From an uncultured Clostridia bacterium (GTDB lineage Bacteria; Bacillota; Clostridia; Christensenellales; Borkfalkiaceae): DNA of 21,455 nt. Of the stretch, positions 1-7,166 are shown one piece after another. The notes beneath the pieces were generated by a model. The model did not search any database and had not been told where the DNA came from. It saw only the letters and a program-made list of their open reading frames with translations. Position 1 is the first letter of the stretch. Each line of letters opens with the position of its first letter. The stretch lies in contig CALVPW010000009.1 in assembly GCA_944354085.1 (NCBI GenBank), positions 1 to 21,455 of the forward strand. Reading direction: 5' to 3'. Made by a program: the position numbers and the translations under genes.

Positions 1-240
1 CACCTCTTATATTTTTTTGTTATAATTACTCGCGCAAGCAAAATCGCATTTTGCGCCAGCGCCCCACATTTGCGCATACCTGCGCTCACACGGAAAGAGT
101 GAAGGCGGCGATGTTATAACTGTTGCCATTTATCGCCGCCGAGAGAAAACCAATTGTCAGCCGTCCGCGGCGTGCAATGGGTTGTCTCTCAATCTCACGA
201 GATTTCTTTTTGTCAGTTCAAAAAGAAATCTGTGAACTCT
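1..240. repeat. Palindrome-rich AT-richer stretch, candidate interspersed repeat
   Basis: No gene is supported here. The stretch is packed with inverted repeats: GCAAAAT/ATTTTGC at 38-44/48-54; GGCGGCGAT/ATCGCCGCC at 104-112/132-140; an imperfect 16-nt pair (14 of 16 complementary) at 141-156/175-190; AATCTC/GAGATT at 191-196/199-204; and a perfect 11-bp pair GATTTCTTTTT/AAAAAGAAATC at 201-211/220-230 with an 8-nt loop. The last hairpin contains the stop codon of the adjacent rhamnulokinase gene. No T-run follows it on the minus strand, so it is not a standard terminator. The density of palindromes and the change in base composition suggest a MITE-like or REP-like element. The left boundary is outside the window and no transposase is visible. 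Confidence 0.5.
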
Positions 241-1525
241 GCACTGCTAAATTCCCAAGCGCCGTTGCTTCGATGGGCAATGCCATAACGCGGACACCGC
301 ACGCCTGTTCGGTCAGGGCGTTAAGCCACTTGTTTTTGGCGCCGCCGCCCACAATATAGAGCGTATCGTACTTCTTTCCCGTGCAGGCGGCGAGCTCTTC
401 GAGCGCCTTTTTATACCCGAGCGCAAGGCTCTTGTGTGCGCAGGCGAAGTAGTCGCCCGCCGTGCGCGGTTTCTCGCCTTCCGCAAAGCAGCCGTCGAAC
501 GCCTCTTTCATGGACGCGGGCGCAAGAAAGCGCGCGTCCGTGACGTCGACAAGCCCCTGAAAGGCGCTCCGCTGCCCCAGCTCCATCGCCTCGTCGAAGC
601 TCTTTTCGGGCGCGAGCTCCGCCTTTAAGCGGTTGATGACCCACATCCCCATGATGTTTTTGAGGAAGCGGACATACCCCACGCCGCCCTCGTTGGTAAA
701 GTTATAGGCGCGCGCCATGTCCGAGCATACGGGCTGCGGGAGCTTGGCGCCCAACAGCGACCATGTCCCGCTCGAAAGGAAGGCACCCTCGGACATGGGT
801 ATCCCCTCCACCGCAGACGCCGTGTCGTGCGAGGCGCAAAGCACCACCTTGCAAGTTCCGCCCGCCTCCGCCGCCACTTCGGGAAGAAGTGCGCCGACGC
901 TATCCCCGGGGCGGGAAAGTTTTCCAAAGAGATGCGCAGGCAGACCCAATGCCTCCACGAGCGCCCCATCGTATTCGCCCGTCTGCGCGTTCACGAGCCC
1001 CGTCGTGGTCGCGTTGGTGTATTCGTGCGCTTTGACGCCCGTGAGTTTATACGAAAGGTATTCGGGGATCATCAGAAAGTCCGTCACCCCGTCGAGCCTG
1101 CCGCGCGCAAGATCGTCATAAAGCTGATAGACGGTGTTAAAAGGCTGGAACTGGATGCCCGTTCTTGCGTACAGTTTTTCAAAGGGAACGCGCGCATGAA
1201 CGGCTTCGACCGCGCCCTTTGTTCTGCCGTCGCGGTAAGAATAGCAAGGCAGCACCTCACTCTCCCCCTTCATAAGAACGTAGTCCACCGCCCATGTGTC
1301 GATGGCGAGGCTCTCGATGCGCGGGTATTTTGCAAAGGCTGCCTTCAAGCCGCGTTTGACGTGAAAAAGGAGCGCCTGCATATCCCAGACGAGGTGCCCT
1401 GCCTCCTCCTTTACGCCGTTGGGGCAGCGGTACACTTCCTCGGTACGCACTTCGCCGCCTTTCTTCCAACCGACGATGTGCCGCCCGCTCGACGCGCCGA
1501 TATCGATCGCCAAAAAGTATTTCAT
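218..1525 (-). CDS. rhaB: Rhamnulokinase (FGGY-family carbohydrate kinase), C-terminally truncated
   Basis: Cytoplasmic ATP-dependent kinase, expected to phosphorylate L-rhamnulose to L-rhamnulose-1-phosphate. The N-terminus carries the FGGY ATPase signature IDIGASSGR (residues 7-15). Other kinase segments are DTWAVDY (76-82), YSYRDGRT (95-102), ASHDTASAV (231-239), SSGTWSL (251-257) and GGGAKNKW (393-400). The NEGG segment (278-281) fits rhamnulokinases better than xylulo- or glycerol kinases. The start at 1525 is preceded by a GGGGAGG ribosome site; the upstream in-frame ATG at 1627 has none. The 435-residue product is about 45-50 residues shorter than typical RhaB. Homology-like sequence stops after PIEATALGNLAVQ, and the last six residues are read from a palindromic repeat, so the C-terminal helices appear lost. 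It may be inactive. It is divergent from an AraC-type gene, and no rhaA or rhaD is nearby. L-fuculose or another ketose is a less likely substrate. Confidence 0.88.
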   Translation of the reverse strand: MKYFLAIDIGASSGRHIVGWKKGGEVRTEEVYRCPNGVKEEAGHLVWDMQALLFHVKRGLKAAFAKYPRIESLAIDTWAVDYVLMKGESEVLPCYSYRDGRTKGAVEAVHARVPFEKLYARTGIQFQPFNTVYQLYDDLARGRLDGVTDFLMIPEYLSYKLTGVKAHEYTNATTTGLVNAQTGEYDGALVEALGLPAHLFGKLSRPGDSVGALLPEVAAEAGGTCKVVLCASHDTASAVEGIPMSEGAFLSSGTWSLLGAKLPQPVCSDMARAYNFTNEGGVGYVRFLKNIMGMWVINRLKAELAPEKSFDEAMELGQRSAFQGLVDVTDARFLAPASMKEAFDGCFAEGEKPRTAGDYFACAHKSLALGYKKALEELAACTGKKYDTLYIVGGGAKNKWLNALTEQACGVRVMALPIEATALGNLAVQSSQISF

Positions 1526-1549
1526 TTTGTTCCTCCCCTTTCCGCCTCT

Positions 1550-1577
1550 ATTATAACAGCAACATAAAATAAAACAA
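1550..1577 (-). promoter_or_regulatory. Putative rhaB promoter
   Basis: On the minus strand, TATAAT occupies 1555-1550. A weak -35 (TTGTTT, 1577-1572) lies 16 bp upstream. It is 24 nt ahead of the rhaB start. The poor -35 touches the inverted repeat at 1576-1606, as expected for an AraC-activated promoter. Confidence 0.6.
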
Positions 1578-1606
1578 GGACGATATTTGCTTAAAATACT
1601 GTCCTT
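1576..1606. promoter_or_regulatory. Inverted repeat between rhaB and araC-type gene, candidate operator
   Basis: Two 13-nt arms, AAGGACGATATTT (1576-1588) and AAATACTGTCCTT (1594-1606), are complementary at 11 of 13 positions with a 5-nt spacer. The repeat sits between the divergent promoters, overlapping the rhaB -35 and ending just before the regulator's -35. This is where an AraC-family activator would be expected to bind. Binding is inferred from position and symmetry only. Confidence 0.5.
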
Positions 1607-1608
1607 AT

Positions 1609-1637
1609 TTGACTTTTTATATGGCATGTGATAGACT
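1609..1637 (+). promoter_or_regulatory. Putative promoter of the AraC-type regulator
   Basis: TTGACT (1609-1614), a 17-bp spacer and TAGACT (1632-1637) form a sigma-A-like promoter 22 nt before the regulator's ATG. The -35 is close to consensus and the -10 matches at 4 of 6 positions. Confidence 0.55.
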
Positions 1638-1659
1638 ATAAAGAAAAGGAGGGAACAAG

Positions 1660-2628
1660 ATGGATCAGGCGATCATTGAAGATCTGACGAAACTTTCGGA
1701 CGAGGAGAAAAACATCCTGCACGGGCAGGCGATCGACCGCGGCGATTATTCCGTCTCCGAGCGGTTCATCGTCAACAGCGCAAAGCTGTTGGAAGGCAAA
1801 GCGCTCGCGCTGCGGCCGCACACCCGTTTCGTCGATTTCCCCGAACACGGACACGATTATATGGAATTTATGTACGTATACACGGGGCAGATCACGCACG
1901 TCATCGACAAAGAGGACGTCACCTTGGAGCAGGGCGACATCCTCTTTTTGAACCGCCACGCGCGCCACAGCATCCGACGGGCGGGACAGGAAGACGTGGG
2001 CATCAACTTTATCCTCTCCGAAGATCTTTTGCAGACGCTCCTGCCGCTCGTGCAGGGAAACGAGGTGATGAGCGATTTCATCTTCGAAAATTTTGACGAT
2101 GCGGGCGAAGCGGAATACCTGTTCTTTCATACGAGGGACAACTTTCCCATCCGCAATCTGATGGACAACCTCATCTACGCCGTCGTCAACCGCTCCGAAC
2201 CGCTGTATGCGGGGCTCGTGATCCTGCTGTTTTCCTACCTTGCTTACTACCGCGAGACGCTTGCCAACGCGCTCCGCATCCCGTCGAAAGACGCGCAGCT
2301 CAAGCGCGGCGTGACGGAATATCTCGAACGGCACTATCCGACGGCGACGCTCGGCGCGCTCGCGGCGGAACTCGGTTATGCGCAGGCGTATCTTTCGCGG
2401 CGCATCCGCAAGGTCTTCGGGAAGTCCTTCCAAAAGCTCCTTTGCGAAACGCGGCTGCGCGTTGCCACAGGGCTTTTAACGGCGAGCGGGATGCGCATCG
2501 AGGAGATCGTCCGCGCAGTCGGATACGAAAACCGAAGCTACTTTTACCGCAGGTTTATCAAAAAATACGGCGTCACGCCGAAAAAATACAGGAAGACGCA
2601 TGCCAAAGGCGCGCCTTCCCGTCCTTAA
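1660..2628 (+). CDS. AraC-family transcriptional regulator with N-terminal cupin domain
   Basis: A 322-residue one-component regulator, probably sensing a sugar and controlling the divergent rhamnulokinase gene. The N-terminal half contains a cupin-like sensor with the His-rich strand HGHDYMEFMYVYTG (63-76). The C-terminal ~100 residues form the AraC DNA-binding domain with two helix-turn-helix units: TLGALAAELGYAQAYLSRR (230-248), and a second beginning near residue 280 with EIVRAVGYENRSYFYRRF (282-299), ending in the family hallmark GVTPKKYR (304-311). The ATG at 1660 follows GGAGG by about 8 nt. RhaS/RhaR-like control is an inference from gene order; the effector cannot be read from sequence. 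The gene converges on galM across a terminator. Confidence 0.9.
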   Translation: MDQAIIEDLTKLSDEEKNILHGQAIDRGDYSVSERFIVNSAKLLEGKALALRPHTRFVDFPEHGHDYMEFMYVYTGQITHVIDKEDVTLEQGDILFLNRHARHSIRRAGQEDVGINFILSEDLLQTLLPLVQGNEVMSDFIFENFDDAGEAEYLFFHTRDNFPIRNLMDNLIYAVVNRSEPLYAGLVILLFSYLAYYRETLANALRIPSKDAQLKRGVTEYLERHYPTATLGALAAELGYAQAYLSRRIRKVFGKSFQKLLCETRLRVATGLLTASGMRIEEIVRAVGYENRSYFYRRFIKKYGVTPKKYRKTHAKGAPSRP

Positions 2629-2655
2629 AAAAGCGGCTGCCTGTAAGGCAGCCGC
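2627..2655 (-). terminator. Intrinsic terminator of galM
   Basis: GCGGCTGCCT (2633-2642) and AGGCAGCCGC (2646-2655) form a perfect 10-bp stem with a 3-nt loop. On the minus strand it is followed directly by six T, and it starts 7 nt after the galM stop codon. It also lies just beyond the araC-type stop on the plus strand, where it lacks a T-run, so it mainly serves galM. Confidence 0.88.
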
Positions 2656-2662
2656 GCATTGT

Positions 2663-3694
2663 TTATTCGAACTTATACATCGCGTGGAAGGAGTACTCCG
2701 CGCCCGCTTCGAGGATGGAGCTCCCGCGCGCGGCATATTCGGGCACGTTGACGTTATTGGGGATCGCCTGCGTTTCGAGGCAGAACCCCGCGCGCTTGCC
2801 GTAATACGCGCTCTTGCCCTGCTGATGCAGCCCGTTGCCCGCGTAAAACTGAACGGCGGGCATATCGGTATAGCAGGTCATGCGGATGCCCGTTTTGGGG
2901 CTCTCGACGGTGGCGTATTTGACGTATTTGCCGCAGGTGTTGCGCAGCACGTAGCAATGATCGTAGCCGTTGCCCTGTTTGATATCGATATCGTCGGCGT
3001 CGATGGCTTCACCGATGGGACGGGGCGAGGTAAAGTCAAACGGCGTATGCGCCACGCGGCGGAATCCGCCGACGGGGATCATGTTGGGATCGGTGGGCGT
3101 GATCTCGTCGCTCTCGATCTCGAGCATGTGATCGAGGATGCTGCCGTCCCCTTCGCCGCTCAAATTGAAATAGGCGTGGTTGGTGAGGTTGACCGCCGTC
3201 TTTTTATCGGACACGGCGTGATAGAAGATACGCATCTCGCCGTTCTCGAAGATATACGTCACGCGGACGGAGAGCGTCCCGGGATAATTTTCGTCGCCGT
3301 CGGGCGAGACGAGGGTGAGGCGCAGCTCGTCCCCCACGATCTCGTGCGCCCAGATCTTTTTATTGAAGCCGACCTTGCCGCCGTGCAGGTGATTGCCGCG
3401 GTCGTTGCAGTACAGCTGATATTTTACGCCGTCGATGGTGAGCTCCCCTTTGCCGATACGGTTGCCGAAACGCCCGATGAGCGCCCCCAAATAGCCGCCG
3501 TTGTTCTCGTACCCCGCCACGTCGTTATAGCCGAGGATGACGTCCGTCGGCGTGCCGTCCTTGGCGGGCACGACGATGCTCTGGATGATGCCGCCAAGAT
3601 TAAGGACGGTAGCTTTGTGCGCGCCGTCGACAAAATCAAACGCGAGCACCTCCTGCCCGTCCTGCGTCTTTCCGAAAACTCTGCTTGTGATCAT
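2663..3694 (-). CDS. galM: Galactose mutarotase (aldose 1-epimerase)
   Basis: A 343-residue cytoplasmic enzyme that interconverts the alpha and beta anomers of hexoses, feeding galactose into the Leloir pathway. Family residues visible: the substrate-binding region RFGNRI (75-80) and NHLHGG (101-106); the general-acid histidine in NLTNHAYFNLSG (H173); the sugar-binding aspartate in GYDHCY (D245); and the general-base glutamate in GFCLETQAIPNNVN (E307). The length is normal. The ATG at 3694 is preceded by AAGGAGGA. The reading frame is open further upstream (to 3931), but that extension runs through the promoter and has no ribosome site. No galK or galT is nearby. The promoter is at 3750-3778 and the terminator at 2627-2655, so the gene appears monocistronic. 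Confidence 0.95.
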   Translation of the reverse strand: MITSRVFGKTQDGQEVLAFDFVDGAHKATVLNLGGIIQSIVVPAKDGTPTDVILGYNDVAGYENNGGYLGALIGRFGNRIGKGELTIDGVKYQLYCNDRGNHLHGGKVGFNKKIWAHEIVGDELRLTLVSPDGDENYPGTLSVRVTYIFENGEMRIFYHAVSDKKTAVNLTNHAYFNLSGEGDGSILDHMLEIESDEITPTDPNMIPVGGFRRVAHTPFDFTSPRPIGEAIDADDIDIKQGNGYDHCYVLRNTCGKYVKYATVESPKTGIRMTCYTDMPAVQFYAGNGLHQQGKSAYYGKRAGFCLETQAIPNNVNVPEYAARGSSILEAGAEYSFHAMYKFE

Positions 3695-3749
3695 GCTGTT
3701 CCTCCTTGCCGCGAGCGCAATTTTTCTTCCACGCCCCCTATATGTTCTT

Positions 3750-3778
3750 ATTATAGCACGCCGCGGCAAAAAAGTAAA
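3750..3778 (-). promoter_or_regulatory. Putative galM promoter
   Basis: On the minus strand TTTACT (3778-3773), a 17-bp spacer and a perfect TATAAT (3755-3750) lie 56 nt before the galM start. The -35 matches at 4 of 6 positions. Confidence 0.65.
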
Positions 3779-3796
3779 TATTTTTGTCAAATTTAC
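3774..3796. promoter_or_regulatory. Small inverted repeat between galM and the deacetylase gene
   Basis: GTAAAT (3774-3779) and ATTTAC (3791-3796) flank an 11-nt AT-rich centre. The left arm overlaps the galM -35, and the right arm is 14 nt before the deacetylase start. It could be an operator serving both divergent genes, or chance symmetry in an AT-rich spacer. Confidence 0.3.
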
Positions 3797-3809
3797 CCAA
3801 ACTCCGTTT

Positions 3810-4487
3810 ATGCAAAAAAAGTATGTGCCGCTCGTCGCCTTTTTTACGGTGCTGCTCGTGTTCGCGGCGCACCTCGGCGCAAGGCTCGCCGCCTCCGCGC
3901 CCGTCTTCGCCTTTGCCGAAGAAAAACGCATTTATCTGACCTTTGACGACGGGCCGAGCACCCTCGTGACGGGCAGCATCCTCGACACGCTGCGCCAAGA
4001 GGGCGTAAAAGCCACCTTTTTTGTGGTGAGCGACCGCATCCGCGGGCGGGAAGAGATACTGCGGCGCATCGTCCGCGAAGGGCATTCCGTGGGCGTGCAC
4101 TCCGCCACGCACCGCTATAAGGAGATCTATGCCTCGGACGAGGCGCTCCTTCGCGATGTTTCCGTCTGCGCGAAAACCGTTGCGCGCGTGTGCGGCAGAA
4201 CGCCGCGGCTGTACCGTTTCCCCGGGGGATTGGAGACGGCGCACCGCCGCGCCCTTTTGGAGCAAAACGGCTACCGCATCGTGCGGTGGAACGCCGTATG
4301 CGGCGACGAAGAGCTGAAAAACGCCCCGCCCGAGGCGCTGTGCGAGACCAGCCTGAAGACCGCGCGGGAGCGGAACGTGGTGGTGCTGCTCTTACATGAC
4401 AGCGCGCCGCACCGCGCCACCGCGGAGGCGCTCCCCGCCATCATACGGCGTTTCCGCGCGCTCGGATACGCGTTCTGCGCCTACTGA
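3810..4487 (+). CDS. Exported polysaccharide deacetylase (NodB-homology domain)
   Basis: A 225-residue carbohydrate esterase family 4 protein expected to remove N- or O-acetyl groups from peptidoglycan or another glycan outside the membrane. An N-terminal hydrophobic segment (about 6-34) ends in AFA before residue 37, a plausible signal peptidase I site; it could also remain as an anchor. CE4 motifs in order: TFDDGP (44-49, catalytic Asp and metal Asp), HSATH (97-101, the two metal histidines), RFPGG (136-140), WNAVCGDE (160-167, a divergent motif 4) and LLLHD (193-197). No convincing ribosome site precedes the ATG and no other in-frame start is better placed, so the start is moderately certain. 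The 3' end overlaps the Ca2+-ATPase gene by 47 bp on the opposite strand. The specific substrate is unknown. Confidence 0.9.
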   Translation: MQKKYVPLVAFFTVLLVFAAHLGARLAASAPVFAFAEEKRIYLTFDDGPSTLVTGSILDTLRQEGVKATFFVVSDRIRGREEILRRIVREGHSVGVHSATHRYKEIYASDEALLRDVSVCAKTVARVCGRTPRLYRFPGGLETAHRRALLEQNGYRIVRWNAVCGDEELKNAPPEALCETSLKTARERNVVVLLLHDSAPHRATAEALPAIIRRFRALGYAFCAY

Positions 4488-7059
4488 CGCCGCGCGCCGC
4501 CCGCCGCCAGAGCATCCCGAGCGGCAAGACCGCCAGCGAACAGAGCGCCACGACGAGCCATTGCACGCCCGTGAGCGCCGTTAAACGGAACGCCGTCCTG
4601 AGCGGCGGCGACAGCACGAGGAGCACGTTCAAAAGGATACCCGCCGCCACCGTGACGAGGAGCGCGCGGTTGGAAAAGAACTGCTTCCCGCGCAGCGCGA
4701 ACCCCTCTCCCCGCACGTTGAACGCGTGCAGAAGCTCCGTAAAGGACATGGCGACGAACGCCGCCGTCGTTGCCGCGCCGTTCCCCCAAAGGCGCAAAAA
4801 GACGACGTACATCCCCACCACGACGAGCGCCATCGCGCACCCGAAAAAGAGCATGGGCGCCACCGCGCGGCGGGAGAAGATCTCTCGGTCCGAAACGGGC
4901 GGACGCGCCATCGCGCCCTCCGTCCGCTCCATGCCGAGCGCCAGAACGGGCAGCGAATCGGTGATGAGATTCAGCCACAAAAGCTGCGTGGACGTGAGGA
5001 AATCGTACTGCCAGAGACAAAGCGTTGCAAGAAATACGCACAACACCTCGGCAAGATTGGTGGAGAGGAAAAAGGAGACCGTCTTTTTGATGTTGAAAAA
5101 GACGTTCCTGCCCTCCTCCACCGCCTTGACGATGGTGGAAAAATCGTCGTCCGTGACGACGACGTCCGCCGCATCCTTGGTCACGTCCGTACCCGAGCCC
5201 ATCGCGACGCCCACGTCCGCCGCCTTCAGCGCGGGCGCGTCGTTGACGCCGTCGCCCGTCATCGCGACCACTTCCCCCGCCGCTTGCAGCGCTTTGACGA
5301 TGCGCTGTTTGTGCCCCGGCGAAACGCGCGCGTACACCGAAAAACTGCGTACGCGCCGTTCGAACTCCTCCCCCATGCGATCGAGCGCGTCGCCCGAGAT
5401 CACCTCTTTGGGGGAGCGGGCGATCCCCAGCCGCCATGCGATGGCGAACGCCGTTTCGAGGCTGTCTCCCGTGATCATCACCGTCTTTACGCCCGCGCGG
5501 CGGAGTGATGCGACCGCCTCCCGCACGCCCGCCTTGGGCGGATCGAGCATGGCGACGAGCCCCAAAAAGCACAGATCCTCCTCCCGCTCGCTCTCCCCGC
5601 AGGCGAACCCGAGCACGCGCATCGCCCGCGAGGCAAGATCGGCGGCAGCGCGGCGCACCGCATCCGCGTGCGCGGGCGTGAGCGGGACTTCCCCGCCCCG
5701 CGTCGCGATCTTTTTGCAGCGCGCGAGCACGACGTCCGCCCCGCCCTTGACGTATAAAACGGCGCCGCGCTCCCCTTCGCCGTATACGCTCATCATCTTC
5801 CGCTCGGAGGAAAAGGGCACGCCGCCCGTCTTCCGGAAGGGCGCGCCGCAGCAAAAACGGTCTGCGAATTCGACGAGCGCGACCTCGGTGGGATCGCCGA
5901 GATACGCGCCCTTTTGCCCCTTTACCGTATGGCATGCCCGTATGCAGCGCAAAAGTTCGGCCTGCGGCATGGTGCCCGTATAGCGCTCCTCCTCGGACAT
6001 GGGTGCCGCAAAATCCGTGCGGAAGCATTCAACGGTCATTTTGTTCTGCGTGAGCGTGCCCGTTTTGTCCGAACAGACGACGGAGCACCCGCCCAAACTT
6101 TCCACGGCGGCAAGACGGCGCATCACGGCGCGCGAACGCGCCATCCGCTGCACCCCGAGCGCCAGGATGACGGTGACCACGGCGCCCATCCCCTCCGGGA
6201 TGGCGGCGACCGCGACGGCGACGGCGGTCATCACGCTTTCGAGGAACCGCACCCTGCCTGCGAGCATCGTCCCCGCAAACAGGAGCGCCGCCACGGCGAG
6301 CACGGTGACCGTTACGATCTTCCCGAGGCGGGCGATCGTCTTATCGAGCGGGGAAAGGACGCGGCGTTCCGCGTGCAGGAGCGCGGCGATCTTGCCCGTC
6401 TCCGTCGCCATCCCGCACGCCGTCACCATGCAGCGTGCCCGCCCGCGCACGCAGAACGTCCCGAAATGCACCGTGTTGCAGCGCGCCGCGAGCGTCCGCT
6501 CCCGCACGAGGCAGTCCTGCTTTTTGACGGGTCTGCTCTCCCCCGTGAGCGACGATTCGTCGCAGGCGAGCGCCTCCGCCGAAAGCACGCGGCAATCGGC
6601 GGGGATGCGGTCTCCCTCCTCGATCTCGACGACGTCGCCGACGACGAGCTCTTCGGCAGGAATGCGGACGAGCCGCCCGTCGCGCACCGCCTTTGCCGTA
6701 CAGGCGGAGAGCTTTTTGAGTTTGGCGATGGCGGCGTCCGCCTTGTATTGCTGAAAAAAGCCCACGACGGCGTTGAGCAGGATGACGAGCAGCAAAATGC
6801 CCGTATCGGCGAGCTCCGTCCTGTCCCCCGTCGTGAAGGCGAGCGCCGCGGAGAGCGCCGCCGCCAGCATGAGGATGACGGTCATCAGATCTGCGAACTG
6901 CGCAAAAAACAGCCCGAGTTTGCTGCGCTTTTTCCCCTCGCGCAAGACATTGCGCCCGTCCTTTGCAAGGCGGCGCGCCGCCTCCGCCTGCGTCAGCCCC
7001 GCTTCCGTGCTGCCGACTGCCCGAAATACTTCGTCTTTCCCGCGCGCATACAGTTCCAT
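4441..7059 (-). CDS. P-type Ca2+-transporting ATPase (P2-type, SERCA/PMR1-like)
   Basis: An 872-residue integral membrane pump expected to export Ca2+ from the cytoplasm at the expense of ATP. Domain landmarks: actuator TGES (172-175), M4 motif IPEG (287-290), phosphorylation site DKTGTLT with D331, nucleotide-domain KGG (438-440), MITGDS (528-533) and hinge GDGVNDAP (602-609). Residues equivalent to Ca2+ ligands of SERCA are present: E289 in M4, N668 and E671 in M5, and N697, T700 and D701 in M6, supporting Ca2+ rather than Na+/K+ or Mn2+-only transport. M4 reads PEGMG where relatives usually have PEGLP. The N-terminal cation-ATPase domain starts correctly at the first ATG, but no clear ribosome site or promoter is seen in the ~60 bp between it and the pyr terminator. 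The C-terminal Arg-rich tail overlaps the convergent deacetylase gene. Confidence 0.93.
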   Translation of the reverse strand: MELYARGKDEVFRAVGSTEAGLTQAEAARRLAKDGRNVLREGKKRSKLGLFFAQFADLMTVILMLAAALSAALAFTTGDRTELADTGILLLVILLNAVVGFFQQYKADAAIAKLKKLSACTAKAVRDGRLVRIPAEELVVGDVVEIEEGDRIPADCRVLSAEALACDESSLTGESRPVKKQDCLVRERTLAARCNTVHFGTFCVRGRARCMVTACGMATETGKIAALLHAERRVLSPLDKTIARLGKIVTVTVLAVAALLFAGTMLAGRVRFLESVMTAVAVAVAAIPEGMGAVVTVILALGVQRMARSRAVMRRLAAVESLGGCSVVCSDKTGTLTQNKMTVECFRTDFAAPMSEEERYTGTMPQAELLRCIRACHTVKGQKGAYLGDPTEVALVEFADRFCCGAPFRKTGGVPFSSERKMMSVYGEGERGAVLYVKGGADVVLARCKKIATRGGEVPLTPAHADAVRRAAADLASRAMRVLGFACGESEREEDLCFLGLVAMLDPPKAGVREAVASLRRAGVKTVMITGDSLETAFAIAWRLGIARSPKEVISGDALDRMGEEFERRVRSFSVYARVSPGHKQRIVKALQAAGEVVAMTGDGVNDAPALKAADVGVAMGSGTDVTKDAADVVVTDDDFSTIVKAVEEGRNVFFNIKKTVSFFLSTNLAEVLCVFLATLCLWQYDFLTSTQLLWLNLITDSLPVLALGMERTEGAMARPPVSDREIFSRRAVAPMLFFGCAMALVVVGMYVVFLRLWGNGAATTAAFVAMSFTELLHAFNVRGEGFALRGKQFFSNRALLVTVAAGILLNVLLVLSPPLRTAFRLTALTGVQWLVVALCSLAVLPLGMLWRRAARGVSRRRTRIRARGNAV

Positions 7060-7117
7060 ATCGCTATGGTATGCGTCCGCCGCCCGCCGTTATGCCTTTG
7101 CCCGACGCGCGGCATAC

Positions 7118-7159
7118 AAAAAAAGCGCCCTGCGGCACTTGCCTTAGGACGCTTTTTTT
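7118..7159 (-). terminator. Intrinsic terminator of the pyr operon
   Basis: On the minus strand GCGTCCT (7152-7146) pairs with AGGGCGC (7131-7125) with one G-U pair. A short inner GGC/GCC stem extends it, and seven T (7124-7118) follow. It begins 7 nt after the pyrE stop. Confidence 0.85.
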
Positions 7160-7166
7160 CGTTCAT

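Noticed and set aside
198..233. Hairpin at the rhaB stop as an intrinsic terminator
   Set aside because: The T-rich arm is inside the stem and no T-run follows it on the minus strand, so it was kept as part of a repeat element instead.
123..359. 78-codon plus-strand ORF at the left end
   Set aside because: It spans the palindromic element and the antisense of rhaB; no ribosome site and no recognisable protein.
2600..3946. 448-codon plus-strand ORF antisense to galM
   Set aside because: Shadow of galM: low-complexity Val/Asp/Ala-rich translation, no ribosome site, and it runs through the galM promoter.
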